Shown: positions 15,081 through 23,478, counted from the stretch's first letter. The stretch: 37,677 nucleotides of DNA from an uncultured Flavobacteriales bacterium (GCA_913051935.1 CAJXCU010000022.1:1-37677), one strand, 5' to 3'. Program-made: numbers and translations. Notes: a model not told the origin generated them from the letters alone.

Positions 15081-17318
15081 ATGAATAAAATTTCTTTAAC
15101 AATCCTGTTCTTATCAGGATTTATGTGCTTTGCACAAAAGCTATCCGGAGTGGTTACGGATGGTTTAAATAAACAGCCTATACCTGGTGCAAAAATTGAA
15201 CTTAAAGAGCTCAACCTTGCAACCTATTCCAATGCTGATGGCACCTTCTCTTTCAACGGAGAATGGCCAGAATTGCTGGTGCTTGAAGTAAGCATGGCGA
15301 CCTATGAAACCAAGACAATTTCCGTAGCTTGTTGTGATTTTCTAGAGCTATCATTGGAACCAGACCCTCACAATATGCAAGAGATTATGGTTCGTGTTGA
15401 GCGACGAGACCTTCAAGGTAGTGCCACTCAAAAAACCGATTACATTGAGCTAGACCGATTGGGTGTGATTTCACCACTAACAATCACGGAAGCTTTGATG
15501 CAAATAGACGGTGTTCAAATGGCATCTTATGGTCCTTTAAATTCTAAACCGGTCATTCGAGGAATGCAAGGCATGCGCGTTGTGACTTTTTTGAATGGAA
15601 TGCGTATCAATAACCAGCAATGGGGAGGTGATCATGGACTTGGTATTTCACAAGCAGGGATGGAAAGTGCAGAAGTAATCAAAGGCCCCATGTCTTTGAT
15701 CTATACGGGTGATGCAACGGGAGGTCTTTTATACCTGAAAGACGGATCTTTTGCACCGCAGAATTCATTTTCTGTTGATGTGAATGCACAATTTGAAACG
15801 GTGAGTATGGGAACCCAAAACTCTATCATCTACAAACAGTCGGGTGAAAAGTTACGTTTCAGTGCTGCCGGTATTTATTCGAGCTATGCTGATTATAAAT
15901 TACCTAAAGGTCGTTATTTGAGTGATTCTCGGATGCTAGACATGGGAGGGAAGTTTAAATTGGGTTACAATTCTGGAAAGTGGAATTTGGAGCTCAACTA
16001 TTTATATTCTAATTCTCGGGTAGGTATCCCGGGCCACACCCACGACATTAGTCCTTCAGCGGAGTCATTTATGATAGACTATCAGGACAGAGATGAGTCT
16101 TTGCCTTACCAAAAAATACAAAACCACTTTGGGAATCTGAAAGCGACTTATTTTGTGAATGCCAAGAATAAAATGGAATTCTTCGTCAATCACGGTTTTA
16201 ACAACCTTGCAGAACATGGCGAGAAGATATTTACTCCTGAAATAGACATGTATTTGAATTCTAGCTCCGCTCAAGCAAGACATCACTGGAATCCAAATAA
16301 AAAACTTCAAATATTATCCGGAGTGCAAACCATCCTAGAGACCAATGAAAATGGTTCAAGGGCTGAAGCAGAATTAATTCAAGATTCGGATCAATTTGAC
16401 ATTGGTGCATATAGCTCACTATCTTATGACTTAAAGGGAGTAAAATTAAACGCTGTAGCAAGGTATGATATGCGACAAGTTAGAAGTGCCGACTTTAGCG
16501 GAGACTATCCCAATTTCAATGCGGCAATAGGTATACGTAAACAATGGCAAGGAAAGTCTACTAAAGATATTTCTGCGCATGTTTCTTCAGGAACTAGGGC
16601 TCCTCATTTATCTGAATTATTGAGTGATGGTGTCCACCATGGTACGGTGCGCTATGAGCTAGGTGATCGCAATTTAAAATCTGAGCGTTTTGTGCAGTTT
16701 GATTTGAATTATGAGTTTGTTAATGAGCATTTCTCACTGATGTTGAACCCTTACGCAACCTACTCAACAGATTATATCCAGCTTGCACAATTGGATTCTA
16801 TCATTGATGGTATGGATGTTTATAAATATGCTGCCAAAGACGCTGTTCTACTATATGGAATAGAAGCAAGAGTGCATTACCATCCTCACTTTGCACACCG
16901 ATTGCATTTTGAAACGGGTTATTCCAATACCTTCGGACGTGATTTAGATTCTGAAGGTGAGGACCTTTATTTCATGCCTCAAGCGCGTTTACGCTCGAAT
17001 GTGCGGTTTGAGTTGTCTAAACAAAAAGCACTCGGTTTTGCCTCGCTTATTGTTCAGCACAATTATTTCTTCAGTCAGGACCGTATCGGTCCGCTTGAAG
17101 AGTCTACAGAGGACTATCATATTCTTCAATTGGGGTGCCAAATGAAATGGGATGCCAAATGGCCAGTTCAGTTTTCGTTTGGAGTGAGAAATGCGCTGAA
17201 CGCGAGCTATATCAATCACATGTCCAATTTAAAGTCACTTGGCTTAATGGAGCCAGGAAGAAGCTTCTATTTCAATCTTAAGTGGAGTATTGAGGGGAAG
17301 AATCAATCAAATAAGTAA
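15081..17318 (+). CDS. TonB-dependent receptor, ZnuD-like (candidate metal uptake)
   Basis: A 745-residue outer-membrane receptor. In order: signal peptide (1-18), a carboxypeptidase-regulatory-like beta-sandwich (about 20-95), the plug domain (about 112-220) with PVIRGMQGMRVVTFLNGMRINN and KGPMSLIYTGDATGGLL, then a 22-strand barrel ending in an aromatic-rich strand. Histidines cluster in predicted loops: GGDHGLG in the plug, PGHTHD at 317-322, and LLSDGVHHGTVRYELGDRNLKSE near 513-535. The last block closely recalls the corresponding region of the zinc/heme receptor ZnuD. I therefore favour divalent-metal uptake. Heme, copper or a metallophore remain possible. It is flanked by a Cys/His-rich exported protein (31 bases upstream) and a Cys-rich lipoprotein (40 bases downstream). 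The length is normal for this group. Confidence 0.9.
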   Translation: MNKISLTILFLSGFMCFAQKLSGVVTDGLNKQPIPGAKIELKELNLATYSNADGTFSFNGEWPELLVLEVSMATYETKTISVACCDFLELSLEPDPHNMQEIMVRVERRDLQGSATQKTDYIELDRLGVISPLTITEALMQIDGVQMASYGPLNSKPVIRGMQGMRVVTFLNGMRINNQQWGGDHGLGISQAGMESAEVIKGPMSLIYTGDATGGLLYLKDGSFAPQNSFSVDVNAQFETVSMGTQNSIIYKQSGEKLRFSAAGIYSSYADYKLPKGRYLSDSRMLDMGGKFKLGYNSGKWNLELNYLYSNSRVGIPGHTHDISPSAESFMIDYQDRDESLPYQKIQNHFGNLKATYFVNAKNKMEFFVNHGFNNLAEHGEKIFTPEIDMYLNSSSAQARHHWNPNKKLQILSGVQTILETNENGSRAEAELIQDSDQFDIGAYSSLSYDLKGVKLNAVARYDMRQVRSADFSGDYPNFNAAIGIRKQWQGKSTKDISAHVSSGTRAPHLSELLSDGVHHGTVRYELGDRNLKSERFVQFDLNYEFVNEHFSLMLNPYATYSTDYIQLAQLDSIIDGMDVYKYAAKDAVLLYGIEARVHYHPHFAHRLHFETGYSNTFGRDLDSEGEDLYFMPQARLRSNVRFELSKQKALGFASLIVQHNYFFSQDRIGPLEESTEDYHILQLGCQMKWDAKWPVQFSFGVRNALNASYINHMSNLKSLGLMEPGRSFYFNLKWSIEGKNQSNK

Positions 17319-17358
17319 TCAATAATCAATAAATAAATAATCAATTAAATTTTAACTT

Positions 17359-17571
17359 ATGAAAACTAAATTGTTTTTTGCAGCGACGCTGCTAATCGCG
17401 AGTGTAGCTTGCAACAAAGAAGAATGTTACGAATGTCATTATGACGGTCCTAACGGCGAAGAAGTAGAATTAGAAGGTGAGTACTGTGGTGATGCAGCGG
17501 AAGATATGGAGAACATGGGCTTCACAGCTACTGATGGTACAGTTTATGTTGTTCACTGTGGTGAGCACTAA
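17359..17571 (+). CDS. Small cysteine-rich lipoprotein
   Basis: A 70-residue lipoprotein with signal peptide MKTKLFFAATLLIASVAC (lipid cysteine C18). The mature part is strongly acidic with four further cysteines (C23, C26, C43, C67) and an ending of HCGEH. The spacing CxxC ... YCGD ... HC is shared, as I remember, by many unnamed small Bacteroidota lipoproteins. It may form two disulfides or bind a metal. It follows the TonB receptor by 40 AT-rich bases and is closed by a strong terminator, so it is probably the last gene of that operon. The function is unknown; a surface metal-handling role is inferred only from neighbours and cysteine content. Confidence 0.75.
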   Translation: MKTKLFFAATLLIASVACNKEECYECHYDGPNGEEVELEGEYCGDAAEDMENMGFTATDGTVYVVHCGEH

Positions 17572-17590
17572 GATTCTTCTTTAAGAATGT

Positions 17591-17619
17591 AAAAGCGTCC
17601 CATACGGGGCGCTTTTTTT
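17591..17619 (+). terminator. Strong intrinsic terminator after the lipoprotein gene
   Basis: An 11-bp stem (AAAAGCGTCCC 17591-17601 with GGGGCGCTTTT 17606-17616, one G-T pair) closes an ATAC loop and runs into seven T at 17613-17619. It ends the 14.7-17.6 kb operon. Confidence 0.88.
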
Positions 17620-17672
17620 GTTTGGATAATATTTCACTACTTTTATTTCCTAATCAGTCTTAATATCGTCAA

Positions 17673-18230
17673 ATGAAATTCCCTTTTTATCTACTTCTTT
17701 TTTTTTTACTGACCCATAGTTATACTTATGCCCAAAGCTTTAACGTGGATGAAAATACTGTCAATATTGAGGCTTGCACGAATTGTGCTGGACCGGGAAG
17801 CAATACAAATCTTAATGCATTAGAAGATGCTACATTGAATTGGTTAATTGTTGATGCAGATATTCCTGAGGGTTGGGAGTTTTCAAATTGTTTCCCCAAT
17901 TGCTACGAAATTGGAGTAATCTCTGGTGTCTTGAATATTACCTCAGGACAACAATACTATTTAAATTGTCATGTTTATCCGAACGAAATCGAAGGCGAGG
18001 GGAGTATTACCATGCAGATTACTGATAATAACGGCACCATTGAGGAGGTAACTTGGAATGCGGTTATCGGCAGTGCAGGACTTTTTGAGAATATATTGGA
18101 TCAGGATGAACTAACGATTCAAGCGATATACAATCTACAAGGTCAAAGAATCCCTGAATTACTAAAAAACCAGCTTCAAATCGTAGTATTTAGCGATAAC
18201 TCAAGAAAGCAGGTATTCATTGCTGAATAA
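17673..18230 (+). CDS. Secreted protein of unknown function with a sorting-like C-terminus
   Basis: A 185-residue protein with a clear signal peptide (MKFPFYLLLFFLLTHSYTYAQS). The body (about 25-140) has paired cysteines, EACTNCAGPG and NCFPNCYEIG plus LNCHVYP, and a beta-rich look. The last 40 residues, LTIQAIYNLQGQRIPEL ... LQIVVFSDNSRKQVFIAE, resemble the type A C-terminal sorting domain of type IX secretion (YNLQGQ followed by a strand and a short basic ending). The usual glycine-and-tyrosine segment is replaced by LQIVVF, so it is degenerate. No family is recognised. It may be a surface-exposed or released protein. It is a single gene between a terminator and a convergent lipoprotein gene. 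Confidence 0.7.
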   Translation: MKFPFYLLLFFLLTHSYTYAQSFNVDENTVNIEACTNCAGPGSNTNLNALEDATLNWLIVDADIPEGWEFSNCFPNCYEIGVISGVLNITSGQQYYLNCHVYPNEIEGEGSITMQITDNNGTIEEVTWNAVIGSAGLFENILDQDELTIQAIYNLQGQRIPELLKNQLQIVVFSDNSRKQVFIAE

Positions 18231-18275
18231 CCAATTTTTCGAAGATGCTTTTACCGGTATTTGTATAGGATATTC

Positions 18276-19145
18276 TCATGAAAAAATGATAGCCGCTGCA
18301 ATGATGACACTTATAATGACAGCTGCAATCAAAGAAACGATGGTTATTAATACTGTCCCAATTATTTTACTCGCCAAATCTGTCTTCTGAAAGTTCAAAT
18401 CTTTTTGGTTCATATAACTTTCTACACCCATTATATTTTTGGGCTTAAGGTATACCTGACTATTTTTATTTGTACAGCTTAAATTAATTTTCAAGTACAC
18501 TTCATTTTTTCGAATCAAGTTCTGCTCATTTAACATAAGTTTCCTTTCAATTCTTCTAGGAATTAGCGTTGCTGAAATTGTTGAGTCATATATACCGACA
18601 TTTCTGCATTCAAAAGTTGAGTCGTCTACATCTTGAATATAAAATTTCCATTTATTCGTATTTTTTGCAAAGCCATTTGGGTCGAAAAGAGCTGATTTAG
18701 CTCTTTTTCTTAAAACGAATTCATTTTTGGGAACCCATCGACGTTGAAACTTATGAATTGAATCTATTTCACTGGTTTGTATTGTGATGCTTTGAATATT
18801 ACTCTGAGGGTTTACGTCTTTATTTAAAAAAAGATGGGTCTCGTCTTGTCTTATATCTACAGGGCGGTTGTTCCGAACAGCAATTTTTTCTTGAAGTTTT
18901 TCTAATTTTTTAAAATTCTCAAGTTGGAATTCAGCGTCTTTCAAAATGCCTTGCTCTGCAACAAAATTTTTATTCTTCGTACCATGAATGTAAATCTTAG
19001 TTTTTTTGGATACTAAATTACTTTCATCCAGATGAACATACGGAGGTTTATAGGACTCTTTTGGAATATCTATGGTTTTATAATTGTATAGTGAACAGGA
19101 GCTCAGTATCCCACTCAATATGATAATAAATCGTGTAGTTTTCAT
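18276..19145 (-). CDS. Tandem lipoprotein paralogue A (two-unit, C-terminal membrane helix)
   Basis: A 289-residue protein with a lipoprotein signal (SGILSSC, lipid cysteine C17) followed by SLYNYKTIDIPKESYK. Two related units are visible. Unit 1 (about 48-132) runs from TKIYIHGTKNKNFVAEQ to DETHLFLNKDV ... TSEIDSIHKF. Unit 2 (about 166-245) runs from WKFYIQDVDDSTFECRN to NEVYLKINLSCTNKN ... LKPKNIMGVESYM. A long hydrophobic helix at about 258-288 ends the protein. The unit resembles small beta-barrel domains found in many Bacteroidota proteins that begin KxYIxxxxG and end xIxxIxxY before a membrane helix. No known family or function. It is third in a same-strand row with two paralogues (35-base gap). 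It is highly similar to paralogue C along its whole length. Confidence 0.75.
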   Translation of the reverse strand: MKTTRFIIILSGILSSCSLYNYKTIDIPKESYKPPYVHLDESNLVSKKTKIYIHGTKNKNFVAEQGILKDAEFQLENFKKLEKLQEKIAVRNNRPVDIRQDETHLFLNKDVNPQSNIQSITIQTSEIDSIHKFQRRWVPKNEFVLRKRAKSALFDPNGFAKNTNKWKFYIQDVDDSTFECRNVGIYDSTISATLIPRRIERKLMLNEQNLIRKNEVYLKINLSCTNKNSQVYLKPKNIMGVESYMNQKDLNFQKTDLASKIIGTVLITIVSLIAAVIISVIIAAAIIFS

Positions 19146-19180
19146 AATTGAATAATTGCGAGGTTTTTAATGAGTGAATA

Positions 19181-19708
19181 CTACCAACCACTAAAGAAGC
19201 TATTTAGCCAAATTACACTACCAATTAAAGCAATTAAACTAAGACTAAAATAAATGATTAGGAAGGTTTTCACTCTTTTCGTCACGCCTTGCCTTTGTCG
19301 AGTTAAATTGTAGCTCTGAAGTTTAACTATCTCATTCGTTTCTAGATAAATTTGGCTGTTTTTATTTGTGCATTGCCTGTCAATATTTATGTGAACTTCA
19401 TTCTTCAGGTAGGTGTTTTCCATGTATAATGAATCTCTCACTATATCACTTTCAACTGCTTCTAATTCCCCGGCTAAAGTCGAATCATAAATTTGAATAT
19501 TATTGCATTGAAATGTTGAATCATCAAGATCGTGGATATAAAATTTCAATGTATGGCTACCTTTTGTGTATTTACGTTCGGTAAAGAGCGCTTCTTTTGG
19601 TTCTGTTTTTAGTTCATAAATAGCTATATCTTGGTTGGTTTGGTAATTGTACGTTGAGCAAGATGCAAGTACAAAAGTAATAAAGAGGTATAGTAGCTTA
19701 TTTTTCAT
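19181..19708 (-). CDS. Tandem lipoprotein paralogue B (one-unit, C-terminal membrane helix)
   Basis: A 175-residue protein with a lipoprotein signal (TFVLASC, lipid cysteine C17) and the shared STYNYQT start. It contains only one copy of the unit (about 54-133): LKFYIHDLDDSTFQCNN, then NEVHINIDRQCTNKNSQIYLETNEIVKLQSY. A membrane helix at about 146-170 and a short FFSGW tail follow. It lacks the roughly 110-residue first unit present in paralogues A and C, so it looks like either the ancestral form or an internal deletion derivative. The strongest shared signature is CTNKN followed by IYL. The middle position in the row and the 35- and 61-base spacers suggest co-transcription with its neighbours. 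Function unknown. Confidence 0.75.
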   Translation of the reverse strand: MKNKLLYLFITFVLASCSTYNYQTNQDIAIYELKTEPKEALFTERKYTKGSHTLKFYIHDLDDSTFQCNNIQIYDSTLAGELEAVESDIVRDSLYMENTYLKNEVHINIDRQCTNKNSQIYLETNEIVKLQSYNLTRQRQGVTKRVKTFLIIYFSLSLIALIGSVIWLNSFFSGW

Positions 19709-19769
19709 TGTAATTTTTCAGTAAATAATATTTTTTCAATGTCAAGTTTAAGCAAAACGATTTATTAAT

Positions 19770-20651
19770 TTATCCAAGGGAAATCGCGAGGCCAATAAAA
19801 GCTAAAATACCTAATCCTAACACTGATGAAATAATAATTCCAAGTGTTCTTAATATCTTACCGAAAGAATCACTTTTATTAAAATCCAAATCTTTTTGTG
19901 ACATGTAACTCTCTACAATCATTATGTCATTTGGCTTTAAATAAATTTTCGGGTTTTTATTTGTGCACCGAAGATTAATTTTCATGAATACTTCATTTTT
20001 CTGGAACTGGTTATTTTTATTCAGTTGCAACATTTTCGATTTGTTTTTAAAAGGAATTAACATTGCTGATAGTGTTGACTCGTTCATCATTATATTTGTA
20101 CATTCAAATGTTGAGTCATCAAGATCGTTAATGTAAAATTTCCATTCGTCTATATTTTTAGAAAAACCATTTTGATCGAAAATATCTTTTACTGTTCTTT
20201 GTTTCAAAAGGAACTCATTAACAGGCACTTGTGTTGGTGGATATTTGTAAATCGAATCTATCTCATTTAGTTTTATTGAAATTGTTGTCCTTGATTGGTT
20301 TATTCCGGAGGTTGAATAGTTCACCCTTTTGCTTGTGAATATATGAGTCTCATCCTTTTTGAGCTCCATTTGACGGTCATTTCGGCTTGAGTGAAAAGAT
20401 TTTTTTTTGACATTTAAAAGTTTAAGTAAGGAATCTTCTACACTTCCTTTTTCTGCTGAAAATAAACGTCCGAGTGTATCGTAAAAATAAAACTTACTAT
20501 TGTCTAATTTTCTCGAATGCAAATTACGCTGATCCAAAAAATCTGATGCTGATTTATACTTTTCTTTAGGGAAGTCGATTGTTTTGTAATTATATATACT
20601 ACACGATGTTAAAACCATTAGGATTAATATGTAGAATAAATTATTTTTCAT
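19770..20651 (-). CDS. Tandem lipoprotein paralogue C (two-unit, C-terminal membrane helix)
   Basis: A 293-residue protein from the chosen ATG at 20651, where MKNNLFYILILMVLTSC forms a standard lipoprotein signal (C17). An ATG ten codons upstream would spoil it. It is colinear with paralogue A. Unit 1 (about 53-136) contains SKFYFYDTLGRLFSAEKGS and DETHIFTSKRVN ... LNEIDSIYKY. Unit 2 (about 170-250) contains WKFYINDLDDSTFECTN and NEVFMKINLRCTNKNPKIYLKPNDIMIVESYM. A C-terminal helix is at about 264-293. It is the first gene of the row. A near-match to the -7 box (TACTTTCG) lies upstream, around 20672-20679 on the minus strand. No similarity to characterised proteins is recognised. Confidence 0.75.
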   Translation of the reverse strand: MKNNLFYILILMVLTSCSIYNYKTIDFPKEKYKSASDFLDQRNLHSRKLDNSKFYFYDTLGRLFSAEKGSVEDSLLKLLNVKKKSFHSSRNDRQMELKKDETHIFTSKRVNYSTSGINQSRTTISIKLNEIDSIYKYPPTQVPVNEFLLKQRTVKDIFDQNGFSKNIDEWKFYINDLDDSTFECTNIMMNESTLSAMLIPFKNKSKMLQLNKNNQFQKNEVFMKINLRCTNKNPKIYLKPNDIMIVESYMSQKDLDFNKSDSFGKILRTLGIIISSVLGLGILAFIGLAISLG

Positions 20652-20950
20652 TTTAGAAATTTTGCATTTCGAAAGTAGCATTAAAAATATTTTTATCCTA
20701 TAAATCTTAATGAAGAGGGATTCAAAAACGGATGTGTAATTTACTTAATTAATTTTTGTATCGTAGGTTTATATTATATTTTTTAGATGAAAAAAGGATT
20801 TATTCAATCTTGAAACGTAAATCAATTTAACTCATCTGCCCGGTGACCAAATATATCACTTAATTAGAAATCTGACTTTCGTTAATGGTGTGGAACTACA
20901 TTATTTAAATTGTAATTAACTTTTATTTTTTTAAGTAAATGTTCCTTAGT
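20652..20950. other. AT-rich intergenic stretch between the lipoprotein row and the CIA30-like gene
   Basis: Very AT-rich, with no credible reading frame (the longest ATG-started frame I followed is only MKKGFIQS before a stop). It presumably carries the promoter of the lipoprotein row on the minus strand and the untranslated 3' end of the CIA30-like gene. I saw no hairpin with a T-run and no repeat above background. Confidence 0.5.
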
Positions 20951-21520
20951 CTAGTAAAGCTCTATTTTATCAATTTCAAGTTTGAATGCTTCATCTGCAC
21001 CATTTGCTATTAGAATGGCTATTTGGTCAATTCTTTTTTTGTCAAAGTTTGGGATTTCTAATTTTCTTCCTCGGAAGCTTGCATAAAAGTCTTCTAATTT
21101 TAATTCGATGACCTGCCATTCGCCGTTTGTTGAAAAAGTAGTGATGTAGGAGAAGTAGTCTGACATTTTATTTTTGATACGGAACTGGTAATTTTTACCA
21201 TCTCCTTTTACCTTGATTATGATAGTGGTTGATGCTTTGATATTCATTTCATCCATGACGTAACGAACAGAGGCAAACCCGCCGTTATTTTCAGTGGACA
21301 CATCGCCTTGAAAGATGCCATGCCCTGCCTTACTAAGTTTGAAACTTGAAGTCGAAATCCCACCCATCACATCGTCATTTACAATTCTCCAGTTCTTTAT
21401 GTTTATCCCTTTAGAGAAGTTAAATAATGTAATCGGCCTATTGTGTGGTTCTGGGTTGACAGTCATTGAAAAGGTTTGTAAAGCGAAAAGTATGTTTAAT
21501 ATAATCGTCATGTAAATCAT
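20951..21520 (-). CDS. CIA30/NDUFAF1-like carbohydrate-binding-fold protein
   Basis: A 189-residue protein matching the CIA30 family, named for the mitochondrial complex I assembly factor NDUFAF1 and built on a jelly-roll, carbohydrate-binding-like fold. Recognisable blocks are WRIVNDDVMGGISTSSFKL, GDVSTENNGGFASVRYVM, VKGDGKNYQFRIKN and DQIAILIANGADEAFKLEIDKIELY. Bacterial members are often stand-alone. This one has an N-terminal hydrophobic stretch (TIILNILFALQTFSM) that may be a signal peptide, so export is possible and a complex I role is doubtful. The start could be the ATG at 21520 or at 21511; neither has a clear ribosome-binding site. It lies downstream of the tRNA terminator on the same strand. 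Confidence 0.85.
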   Translation of the reverse strand: MIYMTIILNILFALQTFSMTVNPEPHNRPITLFNFSKGINIKNWRIVNDDVMGGISTSSFKLSKAGHGIFQGDVSTENNGGFASVRYVMDEMNIKASTTIIIKVKGDGKNYQFRIKNKMSDYFSYITTFSTNGEWQVIELKLEDFYASFRGRKLEIPNFDKKRIDQIAILIANGADEAFKLEIDKIELY

Positions 21521-21589
21521 TTAAAGGGAGCGAACTGCTCGATGAAAAGTTTTGAAACGAATATAGCCTAAAAATAATTTATTAAAGCA

Positions 21590-21622
21590 AAAAAGGCCTT
21601 GAGCATCACGCCAAGGCCCTTT
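21590..21622 (-). terminator. Intrinsic terminator after tRNA-Met
   Basis: Stem GGCCTTG (21595-21601) and CAAGGCC (21612-21618) with a 10-base loop. On the minus strand it is followed by TTTTTTGC at 21594-21587. It sits 17-21 bases past the tRNA 3' end and separates it from the CIA30-like gene. Confidence 0.8.
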
Positions 21623-21638
21623 AATAGGTCGGTTATTG

Positions 21639-21712
21639 TAGCGAGAGGGAGATTTGAACTCCCGACCTCCGGGTTATGAATCCGGCGCTCTAACCAACTG
21701 AGCTACCTCGCC
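21639..21712 (-). tRNA. tRNA with anticodon CAT, most likely elongator tRNA-Met
   Basis: A 74-base cloverleaf on the minus strand. The acceptor stem GGCGAGG pairs with TCTCGCT (two G-T pairs). The D-arm is GCTC/GAGC, and the anticodon arm CCGGA-TTCATAA-CCCGG has CAT at positions 34-36 and an A-C mismatch at 31:39. The T-arm is GGGAG-TTCAAAT-CTCCC, and the discriminator is A. The CCA end is not encoded. The initiator type is unlikely because position 1 pairs with 72 and the anticodon stem lacks three consecutive G-C pairs next to the loop. A CAT-anticodon tRNA-Ile (lysidine-modified) cannot be fully excluded by eye. Confidence 0.9.
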
Positions 21713-21756
21713 ATTTCGGGTGCAAATATAAGCAGATTTTTAAAAAAACAGTCTAA

Positions 21757-23466
21757 TTATGTATCAAGCTTTTCGAGCTCTAGCTCTACAAAATTGGCCA
21801 GCGTGCAAATGTGGTCTCCTGAAAATTTAAAGTCAATTCCTGCCCTCGCATACACCTCCGGCATAGATTTGGTGTAACCAAGGCTCAATGCACTTCTATA
21901 ATTTTCAATAGATTCCTTAAAATTTGTTTTACTGTTTTTCCAAACACCAATGGCGCCAAGCTGCGCAATCCCGTATTCAATGTAGTAAAATGGGACTTCA
22001 AATAAATGCATTTGTCTTTGCCATGACGAAGCTAGGGTACCCTCGTATCCAGTCCAATCCACGAGTCCAGTGCCAAATCTTTTATTGAGTTCCATCCAGT
22101 AGGCAGTTCTCTCTGAGGCCGTGTGGTCATAGTTTTCATAGATCCAATGCTGAAAGGCATCAATTTGTGCAATCCAAGGAAGGATTGTAATGGTTCCCTG
22201 AAGCTGTTCTTTTTTTGCTCTTTTCAGGTCATCTGTTTCGTGGTAAAATTCATCCCAATACTGCATTGTCAGTAATTCCATAGACATGGACGCCAGCTCT
22301 GCTATTTCAGATGGAAAGCTTTTAAATGCTGTCAGCTCTAATTCATGTGTCAAAAAGCTATGGATAGCATGACCACCCTCGTGAATCATAGTGGATAGAT
22401 CCCCTTGGGAACCTACGGCATTCATAAAAATAAATGGTGCACCCGTCTCATACAAAGGGTAATTATAACCACCAGGGGCCTTCCCGGGTTTGGATTCTAG
22501 ATCAAAATGCTTTATTTCTTCCATTTTTTTTAAAAATCCAGAAAATTCAGGGTTTATTTTTTCAAAAACAGCAATGGTTCCATCTAACATTTCTTGACCC
22601 GTTTCAAATGGTTTTAGAGGAGCCTTACCTTCGGCATTCACAGCTGTATCCCATGGTCTGAATTGGTCCTTATTCATTTTGGATAGCCTTTCCTTTTGTA
22701 TTTTCTTTACAAGCGGAACGATGTGTTTTTCGACTGAATCATGAAATTCAAAACAGGATTCCTTTGTGTAATCAAAACGCCCCATTTCTTTGAATTTATA
22801 GTCTCGATAGTTCTCAAAACCTGCATTCTTTGATAATTCAGTGCGTTTTTCAATAAGCGTATCAAATAAATCATCAAGAACAGTAATATCTGCAGCACGT
22901 CTTTCGGCCATTTTCTCAAAGACTGACTTTCTCAACGATTCATCTTGCTCTTTAAGAAACAATCCAGCTTTTTGCATGGTAATGGATTTGCCATCGTGCT
23001 CAATACTTTGTGCACCACTTATCGCGCCAAACTCTTGTGTTTTTTCTGCCAAAAAGGCTTGAATTGAGATATTTTCTTCACGATACAATTCAAGCTGACT
23101 TTTTACACTGCGAATGTGAATGGCAAATGCCTCTTCTGTTGCCAATTCTGCATGGAAGGGACACGTAATGAATTTTTTATTCAGTGCATCATCTATCGGT
23201 GCTAGTTTAGGTTGAATTTCAGTAACAAAAAAGGTATATGCTTTCTGGAACGCCTCATTCGCTGTATCAATGGACATTCTAATATACCGCCAAGCCATAT
23301 CCTCTTCTAAAACAGCTTCAAGCTCGCTTTTGTCCTTTAGCCACTGTCTTAAAGCTTCGGTTGAATCAAGTTTTCTGTCTAGAAGGAGGTTTAAATATTT
23401 TTCAACTGATTCAAATGAATCAATGACCAATTGGTCGTCTACAAAGGAACGACGGTATTTTTTCAT
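21757..23466 (-). CDS. M3 family oligoendopeptidase (PepF-like)
   Basis: A 569-residue zinc metallopeptidase of family M3 that degrades oligopeptides in the cytoplasm. The active-site motif is HEGGH at 362-366, with the third zinc ligand predicted as E390 in PSEIAELASM, a spacing typical of M3 enzymes. Other conserved parts are the substrate-side GGYNYPLYETGAPFIFMNA and the C-terminal FYYIEYGIAQLGAIGVW and SLGYTKSMPEVYARAGI segments characteristic of the PepF/M3 group. There is no signal peptide. The DUF5606 gene ends 12 bases upstream on the same strand, so the two likely form an operon. The peptidase length is close to the 560-600 usual for this branch. Confidence 0.92.
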   Translation of the reverse strand: MKKYRRSFVDDQLVIDSFESVEKYLNLLLDRKLDSTEALRQWLKDKSELEAVLEEDMAWRYIRMSIDTANEAFQKAYTFFVTEIQPKLAPIDDALNKKFITCPFHAELATEEAFAIHIRSVKSQLELYREENISIQAFLAEKTQEFGAISGAQSIEHDGKSITMQKAGLFLKEQDESLRKSVFEKMAERRAADITVLDDLFDTLIEKRTELSKNAGFENYRDYKFKEMGRFDYTKESCFEFHDSVEKHIVPLVKKIQKERLSKMNKDQFRPWDTAVNAEGKAPLKPFETGQEMLDGTIAVFEKINPEFSGFLKKMEEIKHFDLESKPGKAPGGYNYPLYETGAPFIFMNAVGSQGDLSTMIHEGGHAIHSFLTHELELTAFKSFPSEIAELASMSMELLTMQYWDEFYHETDDLKRAKKEQLQGTITILPWIAQIDAFQHWIYENYDHTASERTAYWMELNKRFGTGLVDWTGYEGTLASSWQRQMHLFEVPFYYIEYGIAQLGAIGVWKNSKTNFKESIENYRSALSLGYTKSMPEVYARAGIDFKFSGDHICTLANFVELELEKLDT

Positions 23467-23478
23467 GATGCTATAAGA

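Noticed and set aside
17319-17350. Repeated AATCAATA-like words between the TonB receptor and the lipoprotein gene
   Set aside because: AT-biased spacer with imperfect short words; no dyad symmetry and no convincing promoter spacing.
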